Assembly (NCBI GenBank): GCA_017551505.1
Contig: JAFZLL010000032.1
Span: forward strand, 1 to 64,000
DNA length: 64,000 nucleotides
Direction: 5' to 3'
Origin: Eubacteriaceae bacterium
GTDB taxonomy: Bacteria > Bacillota > Clostridia > Eubacteriales > Anaerofustaceae
The translations under genes and the position numbers were made by a program. Every line of letters begins with the position of its first letter. Within the stretch, counting starts at the first letter, position 1. Positions 44,966 through 53,418 of this stretch are shown piece after piece. The notes under the pieces were generated by a model. It saw only the letters and a program-made list of their open reading frames with translations. It was not told the DNA's origin and searched no databases.

Positions 44966-45262
44966 ATGATCAGATTTACTATTGACAATTTACAGCTTTT
45001 CGCTCATAAAAAGGGAGTTTCAAGCTCGAAGAACGGACGTGATTCCCATGCCCAGAGGCTTGGTGCGAAGAGGAGCGACGGACAGTTCGTGCTGGCGGGG
45101 AATATCCTTGTACGCCAGAGGGGAACTCATATCCATCCGGGTCTCAACGTCGGCAAGGGCGGAGATGACACTCTATTTGCAAAGGAATCCGGCATAGTCA
45201 AGTTCGAAAGGCTCGGCCGCGACAAGAAGATGGTAAGCGTTTATCCCCAGAAGGAAGCATAA
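44966..45262 (+). CDS. rpmA: 50S ribosomal protein L27 with Prp-cleaved N-terminal extension
   Basis: A 98-residue L27 precursor. The first 12 residues ([12 protein letters not shown]) form an extension ending in the Prp site LQLF|AHKKG. After cleavage the mature N-terminus ([15 protein letters not shown]) reaches the peptidyl-transferase centre. The body ([21 protein letters not shown]) is highly conserved. GAGGAATAAAG precedes the ATG. It is the last gene of the operon and is followed by a terminator. Confidence 0.98.
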   Translation: MIRFTIDNLQLFAHKKGVSSSKNGRDSHAQRLGAKRSDGQFVLAGNILVRQRGTHIHPGLNVGKGGDDTLFAKESGIVKFERLGRDKKMVSVYPQKEA

Positions 45263-45288
45263 ACAGCAATACCGCATGATATTACTGC

Positions 45289-45316
45289 ACCGCAGGATAG
45301 TTCCTGCGGTGCTTTT
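45289..45316 (+). terminator. Intrinsic terminator of rplU-prp-rpmA
   Basis: The stem ACCGCAGGA / TCCTGCGGT is followed by GCTTTTTA. Confidence 0.9.
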
Positions 45317-45406
45317 TAATTGACGATGAAATCTTGTTTAAGCCCGCTCGTTTGCTATACGGCTGAGGATCGCAAAAAATAGTACTATTTGGATTATTCC
45401 GGCTGA

Positions 45407-46996
45407 TCAGTTGATAAATCCCAGGCTTCTAAGGATCTTCATTGCCCTGATATATGGCAGGCTCAGTGTCCCGACAGGGTCGCTGTATGTGATGTCAGAT
45501 TTGTATTCAAGGAAATTCTTAATATTTTCCTTAAGATCAGCGGGGAGCTTATTGCTTTCCAGTGCCCGTGCAAGCGGCTCGATTGCAGAGTAGCCCAGAT
45601 CACGGAAAGAGCGTATGTCCAGATGACGGATTTGTCCGGAAAGATATGCGTTTACGTTGTAATTCGCAATGAGTCTGGCTGGAGAAACAAGGCAGAGAAT
45701 AACGAAAGCAGCTGTGCAAAGATATACTATCGCTTTCGTGAGCTTAAAATCCGGGACGAACTGCTTGACGGCAGCCAATACAAAGCATGCAGCCAGCACT
45801 GAGAGGAACCATCCCGCCAGCATACGGCGAAGAGTCATGCCATATATCGATATATACAGCATCAGCTTGGCAAATGCTGTTGACATCAGGATAAGAGTCA
45901 CAAGGATAAAGATAACGGCATTTACTTTCTTAAAAGTTGAAGCCACTTCTGTATCCTCTCTGCCGAAACGCTCCACCGCAAGTATCACTGCAGCGTTAAT
46001 GACCGAGACCTTCACCAGTTCGAAAAATCCTTCGACGGCATAGCTCGAGTAGATGTATCCTTTGGGCAGCTGCCCCGTAAAGGCGGAAAGATAAAGTTCC
46101 TTCTGGGAAAAGAAGAATACGGCGTACACAGCTAATATGGGGATGGAGAAGGCTGCGCATGCTGCCGGTGCTACTGATCTTGCGTTCATCGACGCAGCTG
46201 AGCATCTCTCGTGGGTCAGTACATCGGATTTCCTCCCGTCTTTATTCCCTATCAGACAGCCGAAGATATACATGGAGCATGGAATGGAAAAGAGAAAAAC
46301 AGTGAACTCACTCCAAAAGTCTATGTCGAAAGCTTCGCAGATCCTGTTCATTATACGGGCAAATTCGCTGTCATAACTGAGCAGGGAAATGATCATCGCG
46401 CACGGGATGAGTGATGCGGCTAAGGCCGCAATAGCGGTAAGGATCTTTTTTGTGCTTCCTTTGTCTTTCACAGCGGAAGCAAGAGCGCCGAAGACGCTGC
46501 CGAAAGCCGAGAACGGCATGACGAAGATCGCCTTAAGACTGTCGGCGAAGAACCAGTCGCTTACTGCCTGCCCTCCTGAAAAAGAAGTAAAAACATATAC
46601 ACACCAGCCCAGGACTGCCGCACAGTAGGCGTAGAAACTGATTATGTTCTCTCCGTTGATAAATATGCTCACAGCCATGATAGCAGCGAACAGCATGTAA
46701 ATAACATTGCTCTTTTTGCCGTTCATGCGGATAAAGAAAGCACCGTAGGCATACATGGCAATTATCATCAGGCTACCGTAAAACGGCGTATATGTCGGAT
46801 CTGTCTTTATGAAGAGATATCCTGCCAGGATGGCAAGAAGTGCGAAAAACGCCTCATATGCCTCATAGACTCGGCTAGTCTTTTCCGGCGGGGTATATGA
46901 ACGGTATCCGGATACTTCCGTTATGTTTTTATGCTCCGTTGAGGGAACTGTTTGTGAATTCTGATCTTCCATGTCAGTCATGTTCTCTATAATCAT
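45407..46996 (-). CDS. Polytopic membrane protein of the DUF4153/DUF4173 type
   Basis: A 529-residue protein with about 12 hydrophobic helices. A soluble N-terminal segment of about 45 residues and a soluble C-terminal part of about 90 residues (FRDLGYSAIEPLARALESNKLPADLKENIKNFLEYKSD) flank the membrane region. The mid-part (GFFELVKVSVINAAVILAVERFGR) and the later VARLIANYNVNAYLSG-like segment (ARLIANYNVNAYLSGQIRHLD) are typical of DUF4153/DUF4173. No function is known. The start overlaps the stop of the small HTH gene (ATGA), so regulator and membrane protein are co-translated. Confidence 0.8.
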   Translation of the reverse strand: MIIENMTDMEDQNSQTVPSTEHKNITEVSGYRSYTPPEKTSRVYEAYEAFFALLAILAGYLFIKTDPTYTPFYGSLMIIAMYAYGAFFIRMNGKKSNVIYMLFAAIMAVSIFINGENIISFYAYCAAVLGWCVYVFTSFSGGQAVSDWFFADSLKAIFVMPFSAFGSVFGALASAVKDKGSTKKILTAIAALAASLIPCAMIISLLSYDSEFARIMNRICEAFDIDFWSEFTVFLFSIPCSMYIFGCLIGNKDGRKSDVLTHERCSAASMNARSVAPAACAAFSIPILAVYAVFFFSQKELYLSAFTGQLPKGYIYSSYAVEGFFELVKVSVINAAVILAVERFGREDTEVASTFKKVNAVIFILVTLILMSTAFAKLMLYISIYGMTLRRMLAGWFLSVLAACFVLAAVKQFVPDFKLTKAIVYLCTAAFVILCLVSPARLIANYNVNAYLSGQIRHLDIRSFRDLGYSAIEPLARALESNKLPADLKENIKNFLEYKSDITYSDPVGTLSLPYIRAMKILRSLGFIN

Positions 46997-47211
46997 TGCC
47001 CAATCTCCTCATCATCTACGTATTCCAGTATATCGGCCACACTGCAGTCCAATGCCTTGCATATCGCGTTCAGCGTTGACAGGCGCACAGCTTTGGCTTT
47101 ATTGTTCTTTAGTATCGAAAGGTTGGCCGCCGTGATGTCCACCCTGGATGAAAGTTCACCCAGCGACATCTTGCGCTTGGCCATCATCACATCCAAATTC
47201 ACGTTAATCAT
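46993..47211 (-). CDS. Small XRE-type helix-turn-helix regulator (HTH_26, YozG-like)
   Basis: A 72-residue Cro/C1-type DNA-binding protein. The helix-turn-helix is in MSLGELSSRVDITAANLSILKNNKAKAVRLSTLNAICKAL, followed by the short tail CSVADILEYVDDEE typical of HTH_26 proteins. It lies between the DUF2975-like gene (9 bp upstream) and the DUF4173 gene (4-bp overlap). HTH_26 genes are regularly paired with DUF2975 membrane proteins in Firmicutes. The regulated genes are probably its own neighbours. Confidence 0.9.
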   Translation of the reverse strand: MINVNLDVMMAKRKMSLGELSSRVDITAANLSILKNNKAKAVRLSTLNAICKALDCSVADILEYVDDEEIGQ

Positions 47212-47220
47212 CGTTTATAC

Positions 47221-47673
47221 CTATATCGTCCCGTCGTTTTCCTCTTTTATCTCTGCAGCCTTTGCAATGACGTTCCGTACCACTGACAGTACGGCTCCCA
47301 TAAAGATCGCAGCGAACGCAATCGCAGCTGAAAAGATGAAAAAACTGGCCAGCGCGGCATAGCATACCGCTTCTGCAAAACAGCACGCTGAGAGCATAGT
47401 GAGTTTGGACACGCTTTTGGCTGAGAATACTTCGCCGGTCTTGACGTCCTTCAGCAACTTAAAAAGCGCAATATCCGCTACATACGCTATCATATCGGAA
47501 ATATAAAGAAGAATGATGATCAGCGTTCTGTGTTCTGTTCCCATGCCTTTATAGGCAAGGTAGCGTTCCGTGGCTCTTGGGATAACTATGGCTATCATAG
47601 TCAGAGCAAGGAAAATAATCACAGTAAGTACAGCCGATACGTTGATTGCAAAAGATTCGTTGGATTTATTCAA
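47221..47673 (-). CDS. DUF2975-like membrane protein
   Basis: A 150-residue protein with four predicted transmembrane helices (AVLTVIIFLALTMIAIVIP, TLIIILLYISDMIAYVADIALF, MLSACCFAEAVCYAALASFFIF and the AIAFAAIFMGAVLSV stretch) and the central segment LLKDVKTGEVFSAKSVSKL characteristic of DUF2975. The start is set at TTG 47673 because AGGAGG lies 8 bases before it; an ATG 36 bp upstream lies before that ribosome site. It precedes the HTH_26 gene in a three-gene operon. Confidence 0.8.
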   Translation of the reverse strand: MNKSNESFAINVSAVLTVIIFLALTMIAIVIPRATERYLAYKGMGTEHRTLIIILLYISDMIAYVADIALFKLLKDVKTGEVFSAKSVSKLTMLSACCFAEAVCYAALASFFIFSAAIAFAAIFMGAVLSVVRNVIAKAAEIKEENDGTI

Positions 47674-47806
47674 TATGGCCTCCTGTATAACACAGCTACA
47701 CTTTAGCATCTGATATATCGAATGTCAATATCTATATATCGTAAAACGATAAATAATTATTGTTTCGCATTTAATCTTATTTTAACCGGACTGCCTCTTT
47801 CACGGG

Positions 47807-47835
47807 TTGACAAGATGGTTTGATTGGTTTATAAT
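47807..47835 (+). promoter_or_regulatory. Promoter of the initiator tRNA gene
   Basis: TTGACA (47807-47812), a 17-bp spacer and TATAAT (47830-47835), 11 bp before the tRNA 5' end. Both hexamers are perfect consensus. Confidence 0.92.
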
Positions 47836-47846
47836 ATTTATGATAT

Positions 47847-47922
47847 CGCGGGGTGGAGCAATAGGCAGCTCGTCGGGCTCATAACCCGGAGGTTGGAGGT
47901 TCGAGTCCTCCCCCCGCAACCA
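47847..47922 (+). tRNA. Initiator tRNA-fMet (anticodon CAT)
   Basis: A 76-nt cloverleaf with encoded CCA. The unpaired C1-A72 (CGCGGGG / CCCCGCA) and the three G-C pairs GGG/CCC of the anticodon stem around CTCATAA identify the initiator. The T arm is GGAGG / CCTCC around TTCGAGT. Confidence 0.97.
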
Positions 47923-48108
47923 ATGAATGATTGCCACCGGCTTAGTACTGGTGGCTTTTTTCTTATCGTAATTATATGCTTATGTTTGGTTAAAATGGAA
48001 ATAGCCGCATTTGATTCAAGAACCTCTTGCGGATACTTCGTTTTCATAGTAAAGTGTTTATTGTTAAAGGTCTTTTATACTAATCGAAAAAAAAGGAATA
48101 TCTTGGTC

Positions 48109-49548
48109 ATGGAAGAAATCAAAGAGGGCAAAGAAAAAGAGCAGCTTGCGCAGAACGCACAAATCGAGGTTAAAAACAAAAAGAAGAGAACCGCAAAAAA
48201 GCTGAAAAGAGCTATAGCGATCGTCACGTCGATCATCGTAGCCTGTGTCGTGTCCCTGATCGTGCTGTTCACGGTGATTATTCCAAAAGTTAAATATAAT
48301 AAGGCGATGACTTTGCTCGAATCCGGCGAATACGAATCTGCATATATGCTGCTTGAGGAACTCGGCAAAAACGATGTTATCACTTCAAATAAATATGACA
48401 GGGCGGTGGCTCTGGTCGATTCCTGCGAATATGAAGCGGCGTCTGAATTATTGGAGGAGATCGACGCCTCGTACAGATACGATAAGGCATTAGTATTGAT
48501 CGATTCCGGTAAATACGAGCATGCTTATATGTTATTGAAAGATCTCAACTATAAAAACAGCGCTGATATTCTGGAAAGCATTAGGCCGCAATGCAAGGAA
48601 TTGCTGCTGTCCATAGCTCAGGTCGGAGATTACGTTCTTTTCGGGTCATACGAACAGGACAACAACTATTCCAATGGCAAAGAGGACATCGAATGGCTGG
48701 TGCTTGCGAAAGAAGGAAACCGAATGCTGCTGATAAGCCGGTACGGGCTTGACTGTCAGGAATATCACACTACTACGAAGTTGTATGATGACGTTACATG
48801 GGAGACCTGTTCAGTGCGCAAATGGCTTAACGGGATCTTTATCAGCAGTGCTTTCAGTTCTGACGAGCAGGCGATAATCCAAAGCACAACTGTAACGGCG
48901 GATAAGAATCCGGAATACAGCACGTCTCCCGGGAAAAATACGACGGATAAGGTGTTTCTTTTGAGTATCACTGAAGCCAATAAATATTTCAATACGGACA
49001 GCGCTAGGCAGTGCAGACCGACGGAATACGCAGGAGCGAAAGGTGCTGATACACTATCCTTAAATGGCAACTGCTGGTGGTGGCTGCGGTCGCCGGGTAT
49101 GTATTCCAACACCGCCGCGGATGTTCCCGATGACGGATCGATCACCTATTTCGGTAACTTTGTCTACAGCGATGGCTTCGCTGTCCGCCCAGCTTTGTGG
49201 GTTGAACTCAAATCCAATGATAGCAATACCGGGCTTGGAAATGACGTTATCGACGGGCAAGAAGGTTCCGACTCGACCGACAGTACTGATACTTCCAGAT
49301 ACATAGTCGGAGAAACATACACGGTGCAGACGAATCTCAGAGTGAGAAAAGGTCCTGGAAAAGAATATGGGATCCTTAAAAGAAGCGAGCTGACTTCGGA
49401 AGATTATGCGAAGTCTGTTGATACTAAAACAGATGCCGTAATTGCAAAGGGCAGCAGAATCACCTGCCTGGAAATGTCCGGCAATTGGATGCGTATATCT
49501 TCAGGATGGGTATGTGTCGAGGATGAAGGAGAGATACTTGTAAAGTAG
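48109..49548 (+). CDS. Membrane-anchored protein with TPR-like repeats, DUF6273 and SH3b domains
   Basis: A 479-residue surface protein. A charged cytoplasmic tail (1-34) is followed by one transmembrane helix (about 35-58). Three helical repeats of about 23 residues follow (YNKAMTLLESGEYESAYMLL, YDRAVALVDSCEYEAASELL, YDKALVLIDSGKYEHAYMLL). The next part is a DUF6273 domain (WLVLAKEGNRMLLISRYGLD, VRKWLNGIFISSAF, CWWWLRSPG, FAVRPALWVEL), then a bacterial SH3 domain (QTNLRVRKGPGKEYG ... WVCVEDEGEI). The ATG at 48109 follows AAAAGGA. A frame extending upstream would run through the tRNA gene. The domain facing outward probably binds cell-wall or host glycans; no enzymatic motif was seen. Confidence 0.8.
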   Translation: MEEIKEGKEKEQLAQNAQIEVKNKKKRTAKKLKRAIAIVTSIIVACVVSLIVLFTVIIPKVKYNKAMTLLESGEYESAYMLLEELGKNDVITSNKYDRAVALVDSCEYEAASELLEEIDASYRYDKALVLIDSGKYEHAYMLLKDLNYKNSADILESIRPQCKELLLSIAQVGDYVLFGSYEQDNNYSNGKEDIEWLVLAKEGNRMLLISRYGLDCQEYHTTTKLYDDVTWETCSVRKWLNGIFISSAFSSDEQAIIQSTTVTADKNPEYSTSPGKNTTDKVFLLSITEANKYFNTDSARQCRPTEYAGAKGADTLSLNGNCWWWLRSPGMYSNTAADVPDDGSITYFGNFVYSDGFAVRPALWVELKSNDSNTGLGNDVIDGQEGSDSTDSTDTSRYIVGETYTVQTNLRVRKGPGKEYGILKRSELTSEDYAKSVDTKTDAVIAKGSRITCLEMSGNWMRISSGWVCVEDEGEILVK

Positions 49549-49606
49549 ATCGTTTCGATCAGATAACGTTATACTGTATTCATCAAGTAGCAAAGAGAGG
49601 GGTAAC

Positions 49607-49945
49607 ATGGTCATTAATGTTTACGAACGCTATTACAAAGCAGACGCAGTATTCTCGGATGTACAGCGTAACGGTGCGCTGGTCATGCTGATCAGCGATT
49701 CTGAGGACGGTTTCATTACCTATAAGGCTGCCGTCACGTTTTTCCCGCACAGAGATGAGGAGGATTACGCAGTCTCTTACGATGCGTATTTCGAAAAAGA
49801 GCTGTATAGCGGAAAAGGCAGAAGATCCGGGAAAAGAGAAGCCATTTATATTGATGAGCTTCAGGAAACGATCGACCAGATTGCGGAGGAACAGAACGCT
49901 TCTGTGCTTTGGGACGAGCCGTTGACAGAGGAAAGAAGAGGCTGA
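49607..49945 (+). CDS. Hypothetical 112-residue protein
   Basis: Not recognised. It is a soluble, acidic protein with an N-terminal beta-strand pattern (VINVYERYYKADAVFSDVQRNGALVMLISDSEDGFITYKAAVTFFPHRDEEDYAVS across about 2-58), a basic patch GKGRRSGKRE, and a C-terminal helix (ELQETIDQIAEEQNA). A good ribosome site (AGAGAGGGG) supports it. It follows the DUF6273 gene by 58 bp on the same strand and may be co-transcribed. Confidence 0.7.
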   Translation: MVINVYERYYKADAVFSDVQRNGALVMLISDSEDGFITYKAAVTFFPHRDEEDYAVSYDAYFEKELYSGKGRRSGKREAIYIDELQETIDQIAEEQNASVLWDEPLTEERRG

Positions 49946-50047
49946 ATCGATAATAGACGGAAATAATCCGGTAAAGGTTTAAGGGCTGTCTCTCAAACCC
50001 ATTATGTCATTATGATCCGTTTTTGGCGGGAATAGTATCAGTGACAA

Positions 50048-50084
50048 ACGTAACCCCGAAGATGATCTATCTTCGGGGTTACGT
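50048..50084. terminator. Strong bidirectional terminator
   Basis: A perfect 16-bp stem (ACGTAACCCCGAAGAT / ATCTTCGGGGTTACGT, loop GATCT) is followed by a T-rich run. It lies between two convergent small genes. Confidence 0.9.
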
Positions 50085-50103
50085 CTATTTAGTCTTTTCT
50101 TCT

Positions 50104-50274
50104 TTACAGATTCTTAAGAAGAACCGCCAGTGCAAGCAATACTGCTCCTGCAAATACGAGCCAGAATGCGTATCCGGCAATTGATGATACAACGCCAAGT
50201 TTTGCAACTAAGCCAAGAGCGACAAGAACAAGTGAGATGATAAATGTAACGTTTTTCGGTGCGCTGAGTTTCAT
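50104..50274 (-). CDS. Small two-helix membrane protein
   Basis: A 56-residue hydrophobic protein with a short basic start (MKLSAPKNVTF) and two membrane helices (IISLVLVALGLVAKLGVV and IAGYAFWLVFAGAVLLALAVLL). The ATG at 50274 follows AAGGGGA; an upstream in-frame ATG has no ribosome site. Such small proteins are common and uncharacterised in Clostridia. It ends at the shared 16-bp terminator. Confidence 0.68.
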   Translation of the reverse strand: MKLSAPKNVTFIISLVLVALGLVAKLGVVSSIAGYAFWLVFAGAVLLALAVLLKNL

Positions 50275-50557
50275 TTTGTGAATCCCCTTATTTATATCAT
50301 AATTTAAAGATAGCACGGGATGGAGATTTTGTCAAATCTATATGAAATAGACAAAAACATGGCTTACTGAAAATAGGATCGGGCAGTTGGATATGGGGAG
50401 AGAAGAAAATCCGGAGACAGAAATATCATCAGCCTGCAGCCATACCCTCGGGTGCGTCCTGTGAATCCGAATTAGAAAACCGTTCTTATGAGGTCATAAG
50501 CAACGTTTTACCAGTGCTTGAATATTTACTTCGATTCGAGTATGTGTGAAATAAAAA

Positions 50558-50634
50558 TGGTCGGAGTGAGAAGATTTGAACTTCCGGCCTCTTGAACCCG
50601 AATCAAGCGCTCTACCAAACTGAGCCACACCCCG
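50558..50634 (-). tRNA. tRNA-Pro (anticodon CGG)
   Basis: A 77-nt cloverleaf with encoded CCA on the minus strand. Acceptor CGGGGTG / CACTCCG (one G-U), D arm GCTCAGTTTGGTAGAGC, anticodon stem CTTGA / TCAAG around TTCGGGT, T arm GGAAG / CTTCT around TTCAAAT. Confidence 0.96.
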
Positions 50635-50912
50635 ACGCGAAAGGTATTATATCTGAAATTCTCCTGAAATGGAAGTATATTTTGACTTTTTCTTGCTGCA
50701 AAGTATTTCCATCCGGATATTGCTGACCTGCCGTTGTCTTGACTGGTTATGATCTGGACATGAGATACATAGGATGTAGCTGTCCTCAGGCTATACAAAG
50801 TAGCAGAACCAATGGTCATGTACCGAAGATATCTTGGTCTGGACTGAATACAAAGGATTATATGCACAGCGGACGTCACGCCTACGGATGAAAGAACAGC
50901 ATAAGCATCTGA

Positions 50913-51179
50913 TCAGCGGTTCCTGAGGGCTTCCTGATATGCCTTTGATTGTCTGAGGATTTCCCTGTAGATACTGACTAAATATTCTGCGGTGTCTTTC
51001 GGAGACGATTCCCTGGTTTTGTTCAGTATGGCTTCTTCCCTGGAAGAGTCCAAGGTAGCCTTGCCTGATCTGGCCTTGACTGCGGCTGCGGCCGCTGAAA
51101 GCTCCATTCGCATGACCAGCAATTCTCGAATCTTTATATCTGTCTCATCGATCTTTGCGCGTACTTCAGCTAGATCCAT
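50913..51179 (-). CDS. Chorismate mutase, AroQ class
   Basis: An 88-residue all-helical protein of the AroQ class, which converts chorismate to prephenate for phenylalanine and tyrosine synthesis. The long first helix DLAEVRAKIDETDIKIRELLVMRMELS supplies an active-site Arg; VKARSGKATLDSSREEAIL supplies the conserved Lys, Asp and Arg-Glu-Glu; the last helix IYREILRQSKAYQ has the conserved Ser-x-x-x-Gln. The start at 51179 follows GGAGGG; a longer start 30 codons upstream is not supported. It is monocistronic, with a TATAAT on the minus strand near 51325. Confidence 0.85.
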   Translation of the reverse strand: MDLAEVRAKIDETDIKIRELLVMRMELSAAAAAVKARSGKATLDSSREEAILNKTRESSPKDTAEYLVSIYREILRQSKAYQEALRNR

Positions 51180-51589
51180 ATCATCCCTCCGTGCTGCAGG
51201 CAGTACTCGATCATTTTTCGCTGCGATAAACTGATGAGGCGCCTTAGTGGCGGCCATATCACATAACATTGCAGTCTCTATCGTCTCGGAGAATGCATTT
51301 GCAAAGGATCGGCCGGAGCCATTATAGCAGTATTCATTTCGTTTGTCATTGGCCAGCTTTCATTTCAGTCAACAACCCGGTTCATTTGCAAATGGGTTTC
51401 AATCGATGAACTGTCATGCCGGTGATAGGCATTAATGAATGATGATATGATCACAAAACGTATTATTGTGTTGGCTTAAGGAGCATAGGCGTGCTCTTCC
51501 TTTTCGCCTTGCTGTTCTTGATATAAAACCATACTGTGATAAAATGTAATATAATCTGTACGTTATGGGCAGGGTATACGTGTTATATA

Positions 51590-51780
51590 ATTCGCAGCAA
51601 CTGAAATGGCGGTTCTGGGATATTTAGGAAAAACAGGCGACCATGCTAAATAACAGATGCTGCCTCCGCTGTGAATACCTACAAGATGACAAGGGCGAAC
51701 ACCGGCAACGAGAAAAATCAGAAGGCGGATTATCCTGCCGGGTGATTGTGCACTGTTAAGAGGTTAATAAGGAGACCTGA
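51590..51780 (+). promoter_or_regulatory. Candidate structured leader (possibly cobalamin-riboswitch-like) upstream of cbiL
   Basis: The 709-bp gap between chorismate mutase and cbiL has no gene. Within it, after TGTAATATAAT (-10-like, near 51550), there is a leader of about 300 nt with complementary segments, for example CACCGGCA (51700) with TGCCGGGTG (51736). The segment CTGCCTCCGCTGTGAATACC (51660-51679) loosely recalls the conserved core of cobalamin riboswitches, followed by AAGATGACAAGG where AAGTCAGGA is expected. The match is imperfect and the idea leans on the corrinoid genes downstream. Confidence 0.33.
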
Positions 51781-51888
51781 TAGATAATGTACTGAGTCGT
51801 TATTTTCTGCACATTTTCAACTGATAAGATTACAGCCGTGAAGACTATGTTATTTGCAGTCAGCACGGTTTTTATAAGGAGGATTGTC

Positions 51889-52578
51889 ATGAGAGGAATC
51901 GCTTATGGTGTTGGAGTCGGCCCCGGAGATCCGGAGCTTATGACTCAAAAAGCTATCCGTTTGATCAGGGAAAACGATGTGATTGCAGTTGCAGGCAAAA
52001 CAGCTACAGAAGCAGTTGCTTATCAGATCGCTGCCGCCATGGTGCCTGAGATCCAGGATAAAGAACTGCTGCCGATCTATATGCCAATGGTCAAAGACCG
52101 GGATCTGATCGATGCTGAGCATCAGAAAGGCGCAAAATTACTGGAAAGCTATCTTGATAAAGGGCAGAATGTTGTCTACATCACTTTAGGTGATCCTACC
52201 ATTTACTGTACTTTCAGTTATCTCCAGCACATATTGGAGAAAGACGGATACACGGTGGAACTGGTGCCTGGTATCACCTCCTTCTGTGCTGCATCTGCCA
52301 GGCTGAATCTTCCGCTGGTAGAGTGGGATGAACCTCTTCATGTCGTTCCTGCAGTACATAAAACACACGAAGAATTGGATCAGCCCGGAACATATGTGCT
52401 GATGAAGTCCGCCAGCCATATGCAGGAAGTTAAAGAGATGCTGCGGCGCAGCGGACTGGATGTTTCCGCTGTTGAGAATTGCAGCATGGAAACAGAGAAG
52501 GTCTACCGCAGTGTGGATGAGATTCCTGATGACGCTGGTTATTTCTCATTGATAATAGCCAAAGAGCACCATGATTGA
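51889..52578 (+). CDS. cbiL: Precorrin-2/cobalt-factor II C20-methyltransferase
   Basis: A 229-residue SAM-dependent tetrapyrrole methyltransferase that adds the C-20 methyl to cobalt-factor II (or precorrin-2) on the way to corrin. The N-terminal GVGVGPGDPELMTQKAIRLI is the family signature. YITLGDPTIYCTFSYLQ is the second substrate/SAM region, and VPGITSFCAASARLNLPL the third. The ATG at 51889 follows AAGGAGGA. It overlaps the next ABC ATPase gene by 8 bases. No other cbi genes are here except cbiK, the step just before. Confidence 0.93.
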   Translation: MRGIAYGVGVGPGDPELMTQKAIRLIRENDVIAVAGKTATEAVAYQIAAAMVPEIQDKELLPIYMPMVKDRDLIDAEHQKGAKLLESYLDKGQNVVYITLGDPTIYCTFSYLQHILEKDGYTVELVPGITSFCAASARLNLPLVEWDEPLHVVPAVHKTHEELDQPGTYVLMKSASHMQEVKEMLRRSGLDVSAVENCSMETEKVYRSVDEIPDDAGYFSLIIAKEHHD

Positions 52579-53407
52579 GATTAGGAACCTGACAAAACGG
52601 TTCGGGGATTTTACAGCGGTTGATCACTTAAACCTCACGGTCAATACCGGAGAGTTCTTCGGATTGCTTGGGCCTAATGGAGCAGGGAAGACCACGACCA
52701 TCAGCATGATGTCCACGGTATTGCTGCCATCTGAGGGAGAGATACGTATCGATGGACAGCTGTTGGACCGTAAGGCGTCGAACCAGAAGAGAAAACTCAG
52801 TGTCATAACGCAGGAGTACTCCATGCGGCAGGATATGACTATTGACGAAGTGATGGAGTACCAGGGACGTCTGTATCATCTTCCAAGGAAGATGATGCTC
52901 GAGAAAAGCGACGAACTGTTGGAATTCGTTGGACTTAAAGAATACCACCGCCGCACAGTGCGCCATCTTTCGGGAGGGATGAAGCGCAAGGTGATGATCT
53001 GCCGAGCTCTTCTTATCGAACCTGAGATATTGATTCTGGATGAACCTACCGCGGGAATGGATGCCCTATCCCGCCGCCAGATGTGGAATCTTCTCAGGCA
53101 GGTGAATGGGAGAGATATGACCATCATCCTGACGACTCATTATATAGAAGAGGCTCAGGCTCTCTGTGACAGGGTCGCGCTGATAAATCGGGGATCTCTG
53201 CAAAAGCTGGATACACCATTAAATCTAATAGATGAACTTGGCGCATATGCGGTGGACGAGACGACAGAAGACGGTCTTAAGAGCAGGTTCTTCAGTAACA
53301 GGGACGAAGCGATCTCGTATCTTTCTCAGGCAGGCGAAATGGCTTCTTTCCGCGCAACCACGCTCGAAGATGTATTCGTGGAATGCGCCGGACGCAAAAT
53401 AAGTTAG
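52571..53407 (+). CDS. ABC-2 type transporter ATP-binding protein
   Basis: A 278-residue ABC ATPase of the exporter (NatA/DrrA/CcmA-like) group. Walker A GPNGAGKTT (about 34-42), Q-loop ITQEYSMRQDMTIDE, signature LSGGMKRKVMICRAL, Walker B ILILDEPTAGMD, and H-loop TTHYIEEA. A C-terminal extension of about 60 residues follows. It pairs with the permease encoded 11 bp downstream. Overlap with cbiL indicates joint expression. The cargo is unknown; context suggests a tetrapyrrole or a surface component. Confidence 0.9.
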   Translation: MIEIRNLTKRFGDFTAVDHLNLTVNTGEFFGLLGPNGAGKTTTISMMSTVLLPSEGEIRIDGQLLDRKASNQKRKLSVITQEYSMRQDMTIDEVMEYQGRLYHLPRKMMLEKSDELLEFVGLKEYHRRTVRHLSGGMKRKVMICRALLIEPEILILDEPTAGMDALSRRQMWNLLRQVNGRDMTIILTTHYIEEAQALCDRVALINRGSLQKLDTPLNLIDELGAYAVDETTEDGLKSRFFSNRDEAISYLSQAGEMASFRATTLEDVFVECAGRKIS

Positions 53408-53418
53408 GTGGTAATACT

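Noticed and set aside
47824-48108. Upstream extension of the DUF6273 gene
   Set aside because: It would translate the initiator tRNA; a start with a ribosome site exists at 48109.
50526-50879. 117-codon frame covering tRNA-Pro
   Set aside because: It overlaps the tRNA completely and has no ribosome site.
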